Source: CAIXOA01 sp041653635 (GTDB lineage Archaea; Micrarchaeota; Micrarchaeia; Anstonellales; Bilamarchaeaceae). Taken from it: 11,697 nucleotides of DNA. The stretch covers positions 1 through 11,697 of the forward strand of contig JBAZFC010000003.1 in assembly GCA_041653635.1 (NCBI GenBank), read 5' to 3'. Below the pieces are notes generated by a model. That model was not told the DNA's origin, searched no databases, and saw nothing but the letters and a program-made list of their open reading frames with translations. How positions within the stretch are numbered: the first letter of the stretch is position 1; each line of letters starts with the position of its first letter. The position numbers and the translations under genes were made by a program. Positions 1 to 5,939 of this stretch are shown piece after piece.

Positions 1-513
1 GCCCAGAGAGCCGCCCGCGTAGTCAGCCGGGTTGTTGGCGTCGTCATCAGCGGTCAGTGCGGTCGTCTCGGTGTTGTCGTAGACGATTATCTCCATGTTC
101 GTCTTGGCTGCAACCGAGTAAACCTCTATGTCCCTGCTCGGCGCCCTGTTGGTGATTGCGTAATCCAACAGCGGGTCGCAGTAGTAGGACGCGCCCGTGC
201 AGTAGACGTCTATCGTCTCCCCGACGGTGGTGTCCGTGGTGTTGTCCGCGGCATCATTCACCAGAGCGGTACCCTCGGCGTTCACCGATGTGAATGTCGC
301 GCCTACGGCAGTCTTCGCCCCTGCTTCTCCCCAGCTGCCCGTGTACCCGGTGTGGGTAAACGTTGCAGTATCAAAGGAGGTAGGATTGTAGCCCGCCCCG
401 CCCGGAGTGCCTTCCTCAGCCGGTGCTACCGACTGCGGAAGCCCTGGCATTCCACCCAGAACCCAAAGCGCCCCAAGGAAAAGGAGCACGTAAATTATTT
501 TGTCTTTTGCCAT
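1..513 (-). CDS. Secreted or membrane-anchored surface protein, C-terminus cut by window edge
   Basis: The reading frame is open from the ATG at 513 to the left edge, giving 171 residues with no stop. The start follows the TGA of the upstream gene directly (TGAATG), with GAGGTG just before it, so the two are translationally coupled. Residues 5-20 (IIYVLLFLGALWVLGG) form a signal peptide or N-terminal anchor. A Pro/Gly/Ala-rich linker follows, then a Thr-, Asn- and Asp-rich segment with alternating hydrophobic residues, as expected for a beta-sandwich. Two cysteines sit close together around residues 104 and 112 (YCTGASYYC) and could form a disulfide; one NTT sequon is visible. I recognise no named family. 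Its place directly behind the putative capsid-like gene, under the same promoter, suggests a virion surface or adhesin protein. That role is inferred. Confidence 0.75.
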   Translation of the reverse strand, partial: MAKDKIIYVLLFLGALWVLGGMPGLPQSVAPAEEGTPGGAGYNPTSFDTATFTHTGYTGSWGEAGAKTAVGATFTSVNAEGTALVNDAADNTTDTTVGETIDVYCTGASYYCDPLLDYAITNRAPSRDIEVYSVAAKTNMEIIVYDNTETTALTADDDANNPADYAGGSLG

Positions 514-744
514 TCAGGACACCTCGGAAACGACGTCTCCCACCATCTTGTTGATTCCGAGAGCGTCCATAGCCGTATAGACGACTGCTCCGACCACGGC
601 CGCCGAAACTACGGCGCCCGCAACCAGCGAACCTACAAGAGGAAGAGAAGACATCACGCCTTGTATGGGGTCACCGGCGAAAGAAACAATCGCACCGAAA
701 ACGCCACCTATACCGGCGGGAACCAATATCTTCTTCCAATCCAT
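514..744 (-). CDS. 76-residue two-helix membrane protein, candidate major virion protein
   Basis: The protein starts MDWKKILVPAG and has two hydrophobic segments rich in Gly, Ala and Val: about residues 7-22 (VPAGIGGVFGAIVSFA) and 35-57 (VGSLVAGAVVSAAVVGAVVYTAM). They are joined by a short loop (GDPIQGVMSSLP), and a charged tail ends in VVSEVS. I chose the ATG at 744 because AGTGAT lies about four bases before it; a GTG at 753 in the same frame would add three residues and make the mRNA almost leaderless. It has the only clear TATA promoter in the window and an operator-like repeat array upstream. Two helices in 70-100 residues is the layout of capsid proteins of spindle-shaped archaeal viruses such as SSV1 VP1. 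I infer an abundant membrane-embedded virion protein from size, topology and promoter; sequence homology is not demonstrated. Alternatives are a holin-like or other small membrane protein. Confidence 0.8.
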   Translation of the reverse strand: MDWKKILVPAGIGGVFGAIVSFAGDPIQGVMSSLPLVGSLVAGAVVSAAVVGAVVYTAMDALGINKMVGDVVSEVS

Positions 745-748
745 TTGT

Positions 749-754
749 ATCACT
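749..754 (-). promoter_or_regulatory. Ribosome binding site AGTGAT for the 76-residue membrane protein
   Basis: Minus-strand AGTGAT lies four bases before the ATG at 744 and matches part of the archaeal anti-Shine-Dalgarno complement GGTGAT. It supports that ATG over the in-frame GTG at 753, which would itself be part of the site. Confidence 0.5.
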
Positions 755-777
755 GCAGAGGTGAGAATGGCAGGGAG

Positions 778-785
778 TATAAAAG
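778..785 (-). promoter_or_regulatory. Archaeal TATA box (CTTTTATA) with A-rich BRE
   Basis: On the minus strand CTTTTATA is preceded by an A-rich stretch (TAAAAAGA) suitable as a TFB-recognition element. Its centre lies about 26 bases before position 755, so transcription should begin about ten bases before the ATG at 744. This is the best promoter in the window and separates the two left-most structural-type genes from the long upstream gene chain. Confidence 0.75.
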
Positions 786-799
786 TCTTTTTATTATTT

Positions 800-836
800 T
801 AGGGTATTTTACCCTAGAATACCCTAAAATACCCTA
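800..836. promoter_or_regulatory. Operator-like array: four 7-bp half-sites at 10-bp steps
   Basis: TAGGGTA stands at 800-806 and its reverse complement TACCCTA at 810-816, 820-826 and 830-836, all exact. The first two form a perfect 17-bp palindrome (TAGGGTA-TTT-TACCCTA). The step of exactly ten bases puts every half-site on one face of the helix, which suits cooperative binding by a small dimer such as a ribbon-helix-helix or winged-helix protein. The array lies 14-51 bp upstream of the TATA box of the 76-residue protein gene, a position that in Archaea suggests activation, though repression by oligomerisation is possible. The gene ending at 849 encodes a putative ribbon-helix-helix protein and is the obvious candidate binder. 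Confidence 0.75.
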
Positions 837-848
837 TGAAAATTTCCA

Positions 849-1193
849 CTATTCCTGTACCTTCATCCCGAGCTTCTTTGCTTCTTCATGGAGCCGGATT
901 TTAGCAGCTGTCCTCTCCTTCTCGCCATCCTTCCAATTAGGCATTACAACCTTCTTTATGAACTTGACCAGTCCCTTGGTATTGGCCAGCCTCTCATCTG
1001 CAAAGCCATGCGGTTTCAGCTTGAATGGTTTTAGTCCCCTACTCCTTGTTCCGGCATCTTCCGCAAGTTTGGTCCATTCGATAAACTCTGGTTCGTTCAA
1101 GTAGACCTTGACACAGATTTTCTTTAATGGTATTTTTTTAGTCCCCTCACCCTCCGAAAAGGGGACTAAATCAGATGTTTTATTTTCTTCCAT
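849..1193 (-). CDS. Putative ribbon-helix-helix-like DNA-binding protein, 114 aa
   Basis: I chose the ATG at 1193 (MEENKT) because GGTGA lies five bases before it; a GTG at 1202 and an ATG at 1199 are the other in-frame options and overlap that site. Residues 26-54 contain a short basic beta-strand-like segment (ICVKVYLNE) followed by a helix with the pattern EFIEWTKLAEDAG and then RSRGL, which resembles the strand-helix start of ribbon-helix-helix regulators. The second half (from about residue 68) is basic and helical, rich in Lys. No family assignment is certain. Its position between its own A+T-rich upstream region and the TAGGGTA array suggests a local transcription regulator of the downstream structural unit. 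An 11-bp inverted repeat lies inside its early codons. Confidence 0.7.
   Translation of the reverse strand: MEENKTSDLVPFSEGEGTKKIPLKKICVKVYLNEPEFIEWTKLAEDAGTRSRGLKPFKLKPHGFADERLANTKGLVKFIKKVVMPNWKDGEKERTAAKIRLHEEAKKLGMKVQE
1137..1170. repeat. 11-bp perfect inverted repeat inside the putative regulator gene
   Basis: The arms TTTAGTCCCCT (1137-1147) and AGGGGACTAAA (1160-1170) are exact complements separated by 12 bases. They span roughly codons 8-19 of the gene starting at 1193. As DNA this could be an autoregulatory operator; as RNA it could be a stable hairpin about 20 bases into the coding sequence. It does not share the TAGGGTA half-site of the nearby array. Confidence 0.6.
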
Positions 1194-1272
1194 TCGCATC
1201 ACCGGGGTTCTTTGTGAAAATGACCTTTTTACTATCTACAGCCTGCCTATTTGTTCTTCTTCTTGTTTTCAT
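1180..1272 (-). CDS. Possible 30-residue basic microprotein
   Basis: A short frame begins MKTRRRTNRQ and ends at TAA at 1180, overlapping the start of the next gene by 14 bases. It is strongly basic (Arg and Lys throughout) and lies downstream of an A+T-rich segment that could hold a promoter. The ribosome-binding site is weak (GTTGATA, about four bases before the ATG). Its last codons contain the GGTGAT site of the following gene, the arrangement seen for coupled genes elsewhere here. It may instead be only the 5' leader of the regulator gene. Confidence 0.3.
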   Translation of the reverse strand: MKTRRRTNRQAVDSKKVIFTKNPGDANGRK

Positions 1273-1305
1273 ATCTATCAACTGTTGTTTTCGTGACAAG
1301 TACTG

Positions 1306-1317
1306 TTTTTTAAAAAA
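1306..1317 (-). promoter_or_regulatory. Possible A+T-rich promoter element (TTTTTTAAAAAA)
   Basis: This self-complementary 12-mer follows the oligo-T terminator tract. It lies about 40 bases before the ATG at 1272 and about 119 before the one at 1193. It could be a TATA element for the regulator unit, but no purine-rich BRE precedes it and the T half belongs to the terminator, so I hold it loosely. Confidence 0.3.
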
Positions 1318-1325
1318 TCAAAAAA
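1312..1325 (-). terminator. Archaeal oligo-T terminator after the ATPase gene block
   Basis: Directly after the stop at 1331 the minus strand reads TTTTTT-GA-TTTTTT. Paired T-tracts without a hairpin are typical archaeal intrinsic termination signals. This is the first non-coding A+T-rich gap after a long run of overlapping genes, so it probably marks the end of the long transcript. Confidence 0.6.
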
Positions 1326-1330
1326 GGCGT

Positions 1331-1654
1331 TCATACCCACCCCTCGTACAGTAGTACGGGCCCGCGGCCCAAGCGGTAGGACTTGGGAAAGGCGAAGCCA
1401 GCCGGGGATTTGTGCTCAAATATCTGAAACCTGTAGTGGTAGCCCCGTTGGGAGAGGCGCTCCCTAATACTATCTATTATCTTCCCCCTCCTGGCGCGTA
1501 TCTCCTCCACCTGCGCATCCGTGGCGTAGATGCCCGGCTTGTCAAAGTACGGGGTGGGCCCGAGCGTGTCCGGGTTCTTGCACCGGGGGTTGCGCCTCGC
1601 CTTCTCAATATTTGGCTTCTTGAACAAGCATATCAAAAGTTTCCTTGCCTTCAT
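1331..1654 (-). CDS. Orphan basic protein, 107 aa, last gene of the ATPase transcript
   Basis: Starts at ATG 1654, overlapping the stop of the HerA-type ATPase gene by ATGA, with GAGGCGATG upstream as ribosome-binding site. The first twelve residues (MKARKLLICLFK) form a short basic/hydrophobic segment, too short for a normal membrane helix. The rest is rich in Arg, Pro and aromatic residues, with a central charged helix (about residues 46-70) and a C-terminal half rich in Gly, Phe and Tyr. Two cysteines (9 and 25) make no metal motif. I recognise no family. Coupled translation with the ATPase suggests a partner or accessory of that protein. Confidence 0.75.
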   Translation of the reverse strand: MKARKLLICLFKKPNIEKARRNPRCKNPDTLGPTPYFDKPGIYATDAQVEEIRARRGKIIDSIRERLSQRGYHYRFQIFEHKSPAGFAFPKSYRLGRGPVLLYEGWV

Positions 1655-2673
1655 GTCATCGCCTCAAGGTCTAATAGGTCTGGTGAGTACTTCTTTAATT
1701 GCGCTTGGGTTGCCCTCTTGTATGGGTTCGGAGTCACGCTGACGTGCCAAGGCATGTACTTCGCCCTGCCGAAAATGATGTGGGAACCGCGTATGAAATA
1801 CAGTTCCCCGGCGACCATCTTCGGGAATACCCTGAACGCCCAGCTCGTCATACCTCGTTCTCCGCTCCGTTTCAATACAAAGATATACGCCATTATGTCG
1901 CTGGCATCGCTCACCCCGTGGAAAATCTTGTTGTCCATCTGCCTAAGCGGCGCCTTCTGGATGTCCTTCATGGACTGCGTGGCAACCATGAACGCCAACC
2001 CCCTCTTCCTCCCTGCCCGGGTAGCAAGGCTGGCTTCATTATTGAGCTCCTGGTATTTGTCATAGGAACTATCCATCCTTTGCGGAAAGAAGTTGCTACC
2101 CTCGTCTATGCAGAGGATGTGTGGTATTTTTTCTTCCGGTTCCAGCTTGTCGCATATCCAATAGAGCGCCCGCATGTATTTGAGGAGAAAATCGCATTTC
2201 TCATACTGCGACATGCCGGTGAAGTAGATAACAACCCGCTTGCTCTGCAACACGACGGTAATGGCGAGTTTTTTTATTATCTCGTCGTTGTCCGCGAATC
2301 TCTTAGCATCTATGCGCATCACCCCGAACCTTGACGCAACAGAATCAGGGAAATACTCGTTTTCCTGGTCTATGACTGAGAATCCGATGCCCATCTTCGC
2401 CATACTCGCAAGGATAGCTTCCACGGTATTCGTCTTCCCCTTCCCGGTAGTCCCCCCGATAAAAGAGGATGATTGGCATATCCACGTAAGGGGGACGGGC
2501 GAAGCATCGCAGTCATCCGCCCACATGTCCACATATTCCCCATCCTGGACTATCGGCTTCCTGAACCCGAGCGCCTCCACTATCCTGTTGAGGTGCTGGT
2601 CCTCGCGCTGGCGCTGGATTATCTCCAGCGCGTAGTTGTCCGGCTTCCTCCCGCGGGCTTCACTTTTCGCCAT
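1651..2673 (-). CDS. HerA/FtsK-superfamily P-loop ATPase
   Basis: A 340-residue ATPase. Walker A is GTTGKGKT at residues 74-81, preceded by FIG as in HerA-type proteins. Walker B is ILCIDE at 186-191 with D190 and E191. A motif resembling the HerA DxxxEY element appears at 102-107 (DQENEY), basic residues RKR at 222-224 precede the next strand, and ATQ at 231-233 gives the polar sensor glutamine. Members pump or translocate DNA: archaeal HerA in repair, A32-like and pleolipovirus VP8-like proteins in virion assembly, TraG/VirB4-like proteins in conjugation. There is no clear membrane segment, so it is probably cytoplasmic. I chose ATG 2673 over GTG 2679, with AGGGGTG as binding site. It overlaps its upstream neighbour by 14 bases and sits in a block of membrane proteins, which favours a genome-packaging or secretion motor. 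Confidence 0.92.
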   Translation of the reverse strand: MAKSEARGRKPDNYALEIIQRQREDQHLNRIVEALGFRKPIVQDGEYVDMWADDCDASPVPLTWICQSSSFIGGTTGKGKTNTVEAILASMAKMGIGFSVIDQENEYFPDSVASRFGVMRIDAKRFADNDEIIKKLAITVVLQSKRVVIYFTGMSQYEKCDFLLKYMRALYWICDKLEPEEKIPHILCIDEGSNFFPQRMDSSYDKYQELNNEASLATRAGRKRGLAFMVATQSMKDIQKAPLRQMDNKIFHGVSDASDIMAYIFVLKRSGERGMTSWAFRVFPKMVAGELYFIRGSHIIFGRAKYMPWHVSVTPNPYKRATQAQLKKYSPDLLDLEAMT

Positions 2674-3229
2674 AAGCACCCCTGCTCGCCATCCTCTTCT
2701 GCGCCTGGTCCATCACTTCCTTGGGCTTCATCCTCCCTAAGTCCATAATTTCCAGCAGCTTCTCCATCAGTTCAGGTGTAGCCTTCTGCACGTCCTCCAT
2801 GACCGCCTGCTTGGCGTTGTCCTTCACCCTCCTGAGCAGGCTGTCCAGCCTCTTGTGGTGCTGTTCGTTGATGTCCATGCCCAGCAGCGAGAAGCAGAAC
2901 ATCACTACTATGGAGACCCGCAGGCGCCTCAACTGCTCCCGCGCCTCCCAGGTGAGGTCTGTGACCGTATCCGCGCCTATCTCGTTGAGGTTCTGCTCCA
3001 TGGCTTCCAGCTCCGCGAAGACCTCATCCACCTTCAAGTCCGTCTCCTGCCCGCACGTCTTCATCATGGCGTTGATGCGGGAGGATTCAAAGAAGTAATC
3101 CGTGGCGGTTATCTCCTTGTCCCCCAAGGCTCGGACCTCGTCCAGCTCTATAATCTTGCTGGTGAAGTTCTCCGGCACCCTCCTGAAATCGTCCAACCCT
3201 GTCCTGTTCCTTACTTCCTCCGGCATCAT
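2660..3229 (-). CDS. Helical orphan protein, 189 aa, next to the ATPase
   Basis: Starts at ATG 3229 with an ATGA overlap onto the preceding gene and GGTGAG about six bases upstream; a second ATG follows at once. The protein is almost entirely helical and charged. One moderately hydrophobic stretch near residues 106-120 (VSIVVMFCFSLLG) may be a buried helix or a single weak membrane helix. The C-terminal third (about residues 130-185) has heptad-like spacing and many Lys and Met. Three cysteines (about 59, 114 and none paired) give no metal motif. No family recognised. Its constant proximity to the ATPase and membrane proteins suggests an assembly or adaptor protein; this is inference. Confidence 0.8.
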   Translation of the reverse strand: MMPEEVRNRTGLDDFRRVPENFTSKIIELDEVRALGDKEITATDYFFESSRINAMMKTCGQETDLKVDEVFAELEAMEQNLNEIGADTVTDLTWEAREQLRRLRVSIVVMFCFSLLGMDINEQHHKRLDSLLRRVKDNAKQAVMEDVQKATPELMEKLLEIMDLGRMKPKEVMDQAQKRMASRGAYGEK

Positions 3230-3843
3230 CCTGCCTCACCCTGCGCTCCGTCTGTTGAAATCGGCTGTTCGCCGATATGCCCGCCGCCCTGCTGCCCGTA
3301 TTTGTTGGGCAGGAGGACGGACGGCCCGGTCTCCTTCCTTATCTTCCCTATCATCTCTGCCTGCTTGACCGCCACTTCCGCCACCGGCTTCTGCAAGCGG
3401 ATGTTCTCCGCGCGCAGGGAGCGGTTCACGCTGACAAGACGCTCGATATGGATGAAGTCCTGAAGCTGGTCGTCCGTGAGCATATAGTCCTCCAAATCCC
3501 TGAACATCTTTGTTTTCTGGAACGCGACATCCGGCCGGTGGGCTATCCAGACATACTCCTCCCTCGGAGGGTTGGACAAATCTGTGATGCGTATATACCA
3601 GATGCTGCTCCCGACAAGGCGCTTGTCCTTCCCCACCAAAGCGGCTTGGGGTATCTTATCCTCCTGGATGACCCACGCCTTCGCCACGGGCGCGCCCTTG
3701 CGCAACAGATTTTTAGGATAAAACAGTTGCGTCCCGGCCCTATTGAGCATCTTGGCGTTTATCTCATCCTTGAAAATGACGCTCAATACTCCTATGAGAA
3801 AAAGCCCAATCCCAAACCAAGGTTCTGACAGGAAATCCATCAT
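3226..3843 (-). CDS. Membrane-anchored protein with C-terminal coiled coil, 205 aa
   Basis: An N-terminal helix at residues 8-24 (PWFGIGLFLIGVLSVIF) is followed by basic residues, placing the rest probably in the cytoplasm. Residues 40-110 look beta-rich (WVIQEDKIPQAALV, SIWYIRITDLS, EEYVWIAHRP) and could be a small globular domain. Residues 112-172 are helical with coiled-coil character (IHIERLVSVNRSLRAENIRL). The tail is Gly/Gln-rich and disordered. Start ATG 3843 has GGGTGG just upstream and overlaps the previous stop by ATGA. No named family; it may link the membrane to the ATPase two genes downstream. Confidence 0.82.
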   Translation of the reverse strand: MMDFLSEPWFGIGLFLIGVLSVIFKDEINAKMLNRAGTQLFYPKNLLRKGAPVAKAWVIQEDKIPQAALVGKDKRLVGSSIWYIRITDLSNPPREEYVWIAHRPDVAFQKTKMFRDLEDYMLTDDQLQDFIHIERLVSVNRSLRAENIRLQKPVAEVAVKQAEMIGKIRKETGPSVLLPNKYGQQGGGHIGEQPISTDGAQGEAG

Positions 3844-4505
3844 TCCACCCTGAAATGCCTTTCCGTGAACTTGAATAATTCCTGCGTGATTTTGATTATC
3901 TCGTTCATGGCGAGGTCTTCTTCCATCTTGTTCCCGGACATCATCGCCCGCTTGAACTGTGCCAGATGGATATTGAAGTCATGCTCCATGACGTTCCACT
4001 TCAGGGAGCGCTCCATGCTTATTTTCTTCTTCCCTTTTTCCTCATCCACCTGCCCGATATGCCGGACTATCTCCTCTTCCTCCGGTTCCTGCTTTGCGGA
4101 ATCCTCCATTTCCATCTCCGCCTCAACCTCCACGGACTTCTTAGCCACCGTCGCGATTGATTCGGAGAGAGGGGCGGGAGGCGGTTCTGGGGGTGGTTCT
4201 TCCTTTTCCTCCACTTTTGGTTCTTCCTCAGCCGGTTCGCCCTTCTGCAACGGCTCCCCGTTCTCGTCCTCATCCGGCGCGTCCCCTCCGGGCGCATGCT
4301 CCGGGGGGATTGTTTCCGCGGGTGGTTGCGCGGCTGGTGCCACAAGTTTCGGGAACGGAATCGGAGCACCCCGAAGAGACATTATCGCGTCATCCGCCTG
4401 CATGCCGGAAAAACCGTGCTCCTCCAGATGCTTCTTCATCCTGGCGTTCCATCCATGTCCCTTCTCCGCGGCTCCGCATAGCGGGCATGTGTATGTTTTA
4501 GTCAC
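3840..4505 (-). CDS. C2H2 zinc-finger protein with acidic proline-rich linker, 221 aa
   Basis: I chose the GTG at 4505 because GAGGTG lies five bases before it and the zinc finger starts right after; the frame is open further upstream, but those residues look non-coding (Arg/Pro-rich) and overlap another small gene. The finger is C7-P-L-C10 then H26-K... to H30 (C-x2-C-x15-H-x3-H), close to the eukaryote-like C2H2 pattern used by many archaeal virus proteins. Residues about 50-165 are disordered and dominated by Glu, Pro and Ala. The last 70 residues are a mixed-charge helical domain (from MERSLKWNVMEHD). A DNA-, RNA- or protein-binding adaptor is likely. In this block it might tether the genome or a spike tail to the ATPase complex. 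Confidence 0.82.
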   Translation of the reverse strand: MTKTYTCPLCGAAEKGHGWNARMKKHLEEHGFSGMQADDAIMSLRGAPIPFPKLVAPAAQPPAETIPPEHAPGGDAPDEDENGEPLQKGEPAEEEPKVEEKEEPPPEPPPAPLSESIATVAKKSVEVEAEMEMEDSAKQEPEEEEIVRHIGQVDEEKGKKKISMERSLKWNVMEHDFNIHLAQFKRAMMSGNKMEEDLAMNEIIKITQELFKFTERHFRVE

Positions 4506-4671
4506 GGCAGCACCTCTCTTCCTTATGAGTATGGCGGGATGGGGGTGATTGGGTACAATCCTTCCCCTCGCGAGCCGCATCCCGCGCATTCCCCGCGAGC
4601 ATGATTTTAGCCTTCCTGAACGGCTCGTCCAGGTGGGCGCACTGGTTCTGCTGTATCTGCCTGTTTTTCAT
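4498..4671 (-). CDS. Small orphan protein, 57 aa, between spike and zinc-finger genes
   Basis: The frame begins MKNRQIQQNQCAHLDEP, directly after the TAG of the surface glycoprotein gene (TAGATG), with GGTGA seven bases before the ATG. It ends at TAA 4498, overlapping the GTG start of the zinc-finger gene by eight bases. It is polar, has four cysteines (one near residue 11, one near 39, and CC near the end) and no membrane segment. The good binding site and snug fit between two genes argue that it is real. No family recognised. Confidence 0.55.
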   Translation of the reverse strand: MKNRQIQQNQCAHLDEPFRKAKIMLAGNARDAAREGKDCTQSPPSRHTHKEERCCRD

Positions 4672-5730
4672 CTATTTCACCTTTTCCTTCTTCGTAAAAT
4701 CAAACCTGGACATCCTGTCCTGCAATCCGGCTTTTTCTGCCTCCCGGGGCTTCCCGTTCGGGTTCGGAGTGGCTGCCACCCTGCCAAAATTCGTATTCTT
4801 GAAGACGGTATATCCAATCATTATGACGCCTGCAAGGATGAGGAGGGGCTGCATAAACGCCCAGCCGCCAGCCCGGATTTGCTCGTTTTCCGCCTGCAAG
4901 CCCGTGATATTCTGCCCCAAGCGGCTAATCTCCCCGTCCTTCCATTCAATCTGGCTGTTCAGGCCCTCGTTCTCGGATTGCAGGGAGCTTATCTCCCCCA
5001 CGTCCTGCTCGCGCAGGCGCTCGTGGCATTCCGCGTAATCCTGCGTCTGCTGCTCGCTTTCCTCGCAGTTCTCATAGAGCCAGTCCATGCAGCCCCACCC
5101 GAAGGCAGGGGAACTGCACGACCGCAGCCAGTCCGGCTGGGTGATGTTCACTCCTTCCGCGGGGGCGTCCCCGCAGTTGAAGACCGCCTTGCACTCCGCC
5201 ACGGTCAGCATCTCCCCGGGGACGATGTCGAACTGCTTGATTGTCCACGGGATGGGGCAGGTGTCTATGGTGTTGTTCACTGTGGTGTAGTTCTGCGCGC
5301 AGGTGGTCTCGTTGGCATTCGCGTTTATGTAGCACTGCCCCTGCTCAAGGAGTTCCGAGGTGTTGTATTGCATCGGGGAGACCTGCGTGATGTTTGCGGT
5401 GTAATTCAGGTAGATGAGCGTCTCGTTCCTTGCGCAGATGCTCTCGTTCGCCCCCGCGTTCACATAGCACTGGCTCGGGTCAAGGAGCAGGGAGGTGTTG
5501 TATTGGATTGGGACGTACTCCGTGATGTTCACGTAGATGGTCTCGTTGGTGCAGTTTGCGGTGATGTTCTCTATGATGAGCGTGTTGTTATGTAGATATG
5601 TAGCGTTCAGGGCGTCAATCCAGAAGCATGTCTCGTTCTGCGGGATTTCAAATGTACCGTTGTAATCCGTGAGATTATAGCAGCTGAAGCCGAGGGAAAG
5701 TAGCGAGAGGATGGCTATTATGGATTTCAT
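4672..5730 (-). CDS. Heavily N-glycosylated spike-like surface protein, 352 aa
   Basis: Domain order: signal peptide (residues 1-16, cleavage near GFS-C); an Asn/Thr-rich ectodomain (17-158) holding eighteen N-X-S/T sequons; a Cys/Trp-rich domain (159-222); a coiled-coil stalk (about 228-288); one membrane helix (about 290-310, FMQPLLILAGVIMIGYTVF); and a basic cytoplasmic tail. Twenty sequons occur in total. Two tandem ectodomain repeats are visible: residues 74-118 and 119-158 both contain P-[IM]-QYNTS, then QCY[VI]NA and an NE-[ST]-x-CA element, so cysteines recur at equal spacing. This is a type I membrane glycoprotein with the layout of archaeal virus spikes such as pleolipovirus VP4, though I see no sequence evidence of homology. 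Start ATG 5730 has GGTGA seven bases upstream and overlaps the previous gene by ATGA. Confidence 0.88.
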   Translation of the reverse strand: MKSIIAILSLLSLGFSCYNLTDYNGTFEIPQNETCFWIDALNATYLHNNTLIIENITANCTNETIYVNITEYVPIQYNTSLLLDPSQCYVNAGANESICARNETLIYLNYTANITQVSPMQYNTSELLEQGQCYINANANETTCAQNYTTVNNTIDTCPIPWTIKQFDIVPGEMLTVAECKAVFNCGDAPAEGVNITQPDWLRSCSSPAFGWGCMDWLYENCEESEQQTQDYAECHERLREQDVGEISSLQSENEGLNSQIEWKDGEISRLGQNITGLQAENEQIRAGGWAFMQPLLILAGVIMIGYTVFKNTNFGRVAATPNPNGKPREAEKAGLQDRMSRFDFTKKEKVK

Positions 5731-5939
5731 GTTTTCTTCACCTTCCTTGAGATATAACCGGCAACAGCGAAGGGGAAGGCGCCCAAGATGGCGAAACCCC
5801 TGCCCAGCAGTTCTAAATTACTCACAGCGATGGCGTTGTTTTTCATATGCTCCACGGTCTGCGCGCTCGCTGGGAATTTTTCCATTAATGCGGCAATCCC
5901 TTCCTCCGCAAGCCTCATGTATTCGTCGTAGTTCATCAT
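5727..5939 (-). CDS. Small C-terminally anchored membrane protein, 70 aa
   Basis: The first forty residues are an amphipathic, charged helix region. Residues about 44-63 (LLGRGFAILGAFPFAVAGYI) form one membrane helix, followed by a short basic tail (SRKVKKT) that should face the cytoplasm. The start at 5939 overlaps the previous stop by ATGA with GAGG four bases before; the adjacent ATG at 5936 is equally possible. No family recognised. Placed directly before the spike-like gene, it may be a membrane partner of that protein. Confidence 0.78.
   Translation of the reverse strand: MMNYDEYMRLAEEGIAALMEKFPASAQTVEHMKNNAIAVSNLELLGRGFAILGAFPFAVAGYISRKVKKT

Noticed and set aside
352..1104. Long plus-strand open frame of 250 codons
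   Set aside because: It crosses the TATA box, the operator array and two well-signalled minus-strand genes, and its product is a compositionally odd shadow translation.
1278..1334. 18-residue frame overlapping the stop of the 107-residue gene (ATGA)
   Set aside because: It runs through the oligo-T terminator tracts, is very short and low in complexity; the terminator explains the sequence better.
4549..5595. Plus-strand frame of 348 codons opposite the spike-like gene
   Set aside because: Antisense shadow: no binding site, Leu/Val/Arg-biased product, and it lies opposite a gene with signal peptide, sequons, coiled coil and anchor.
4690..5730. Lipoprotein lipobox at the N-terminus of the spike-like protein (LGFSC)
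   Set aside because: The residue three before Cys is Gly rather than Leu/Val/Ile and the protein has a C-terminal membrane helix, so an ordinary cleaved signal peptide is more likely.
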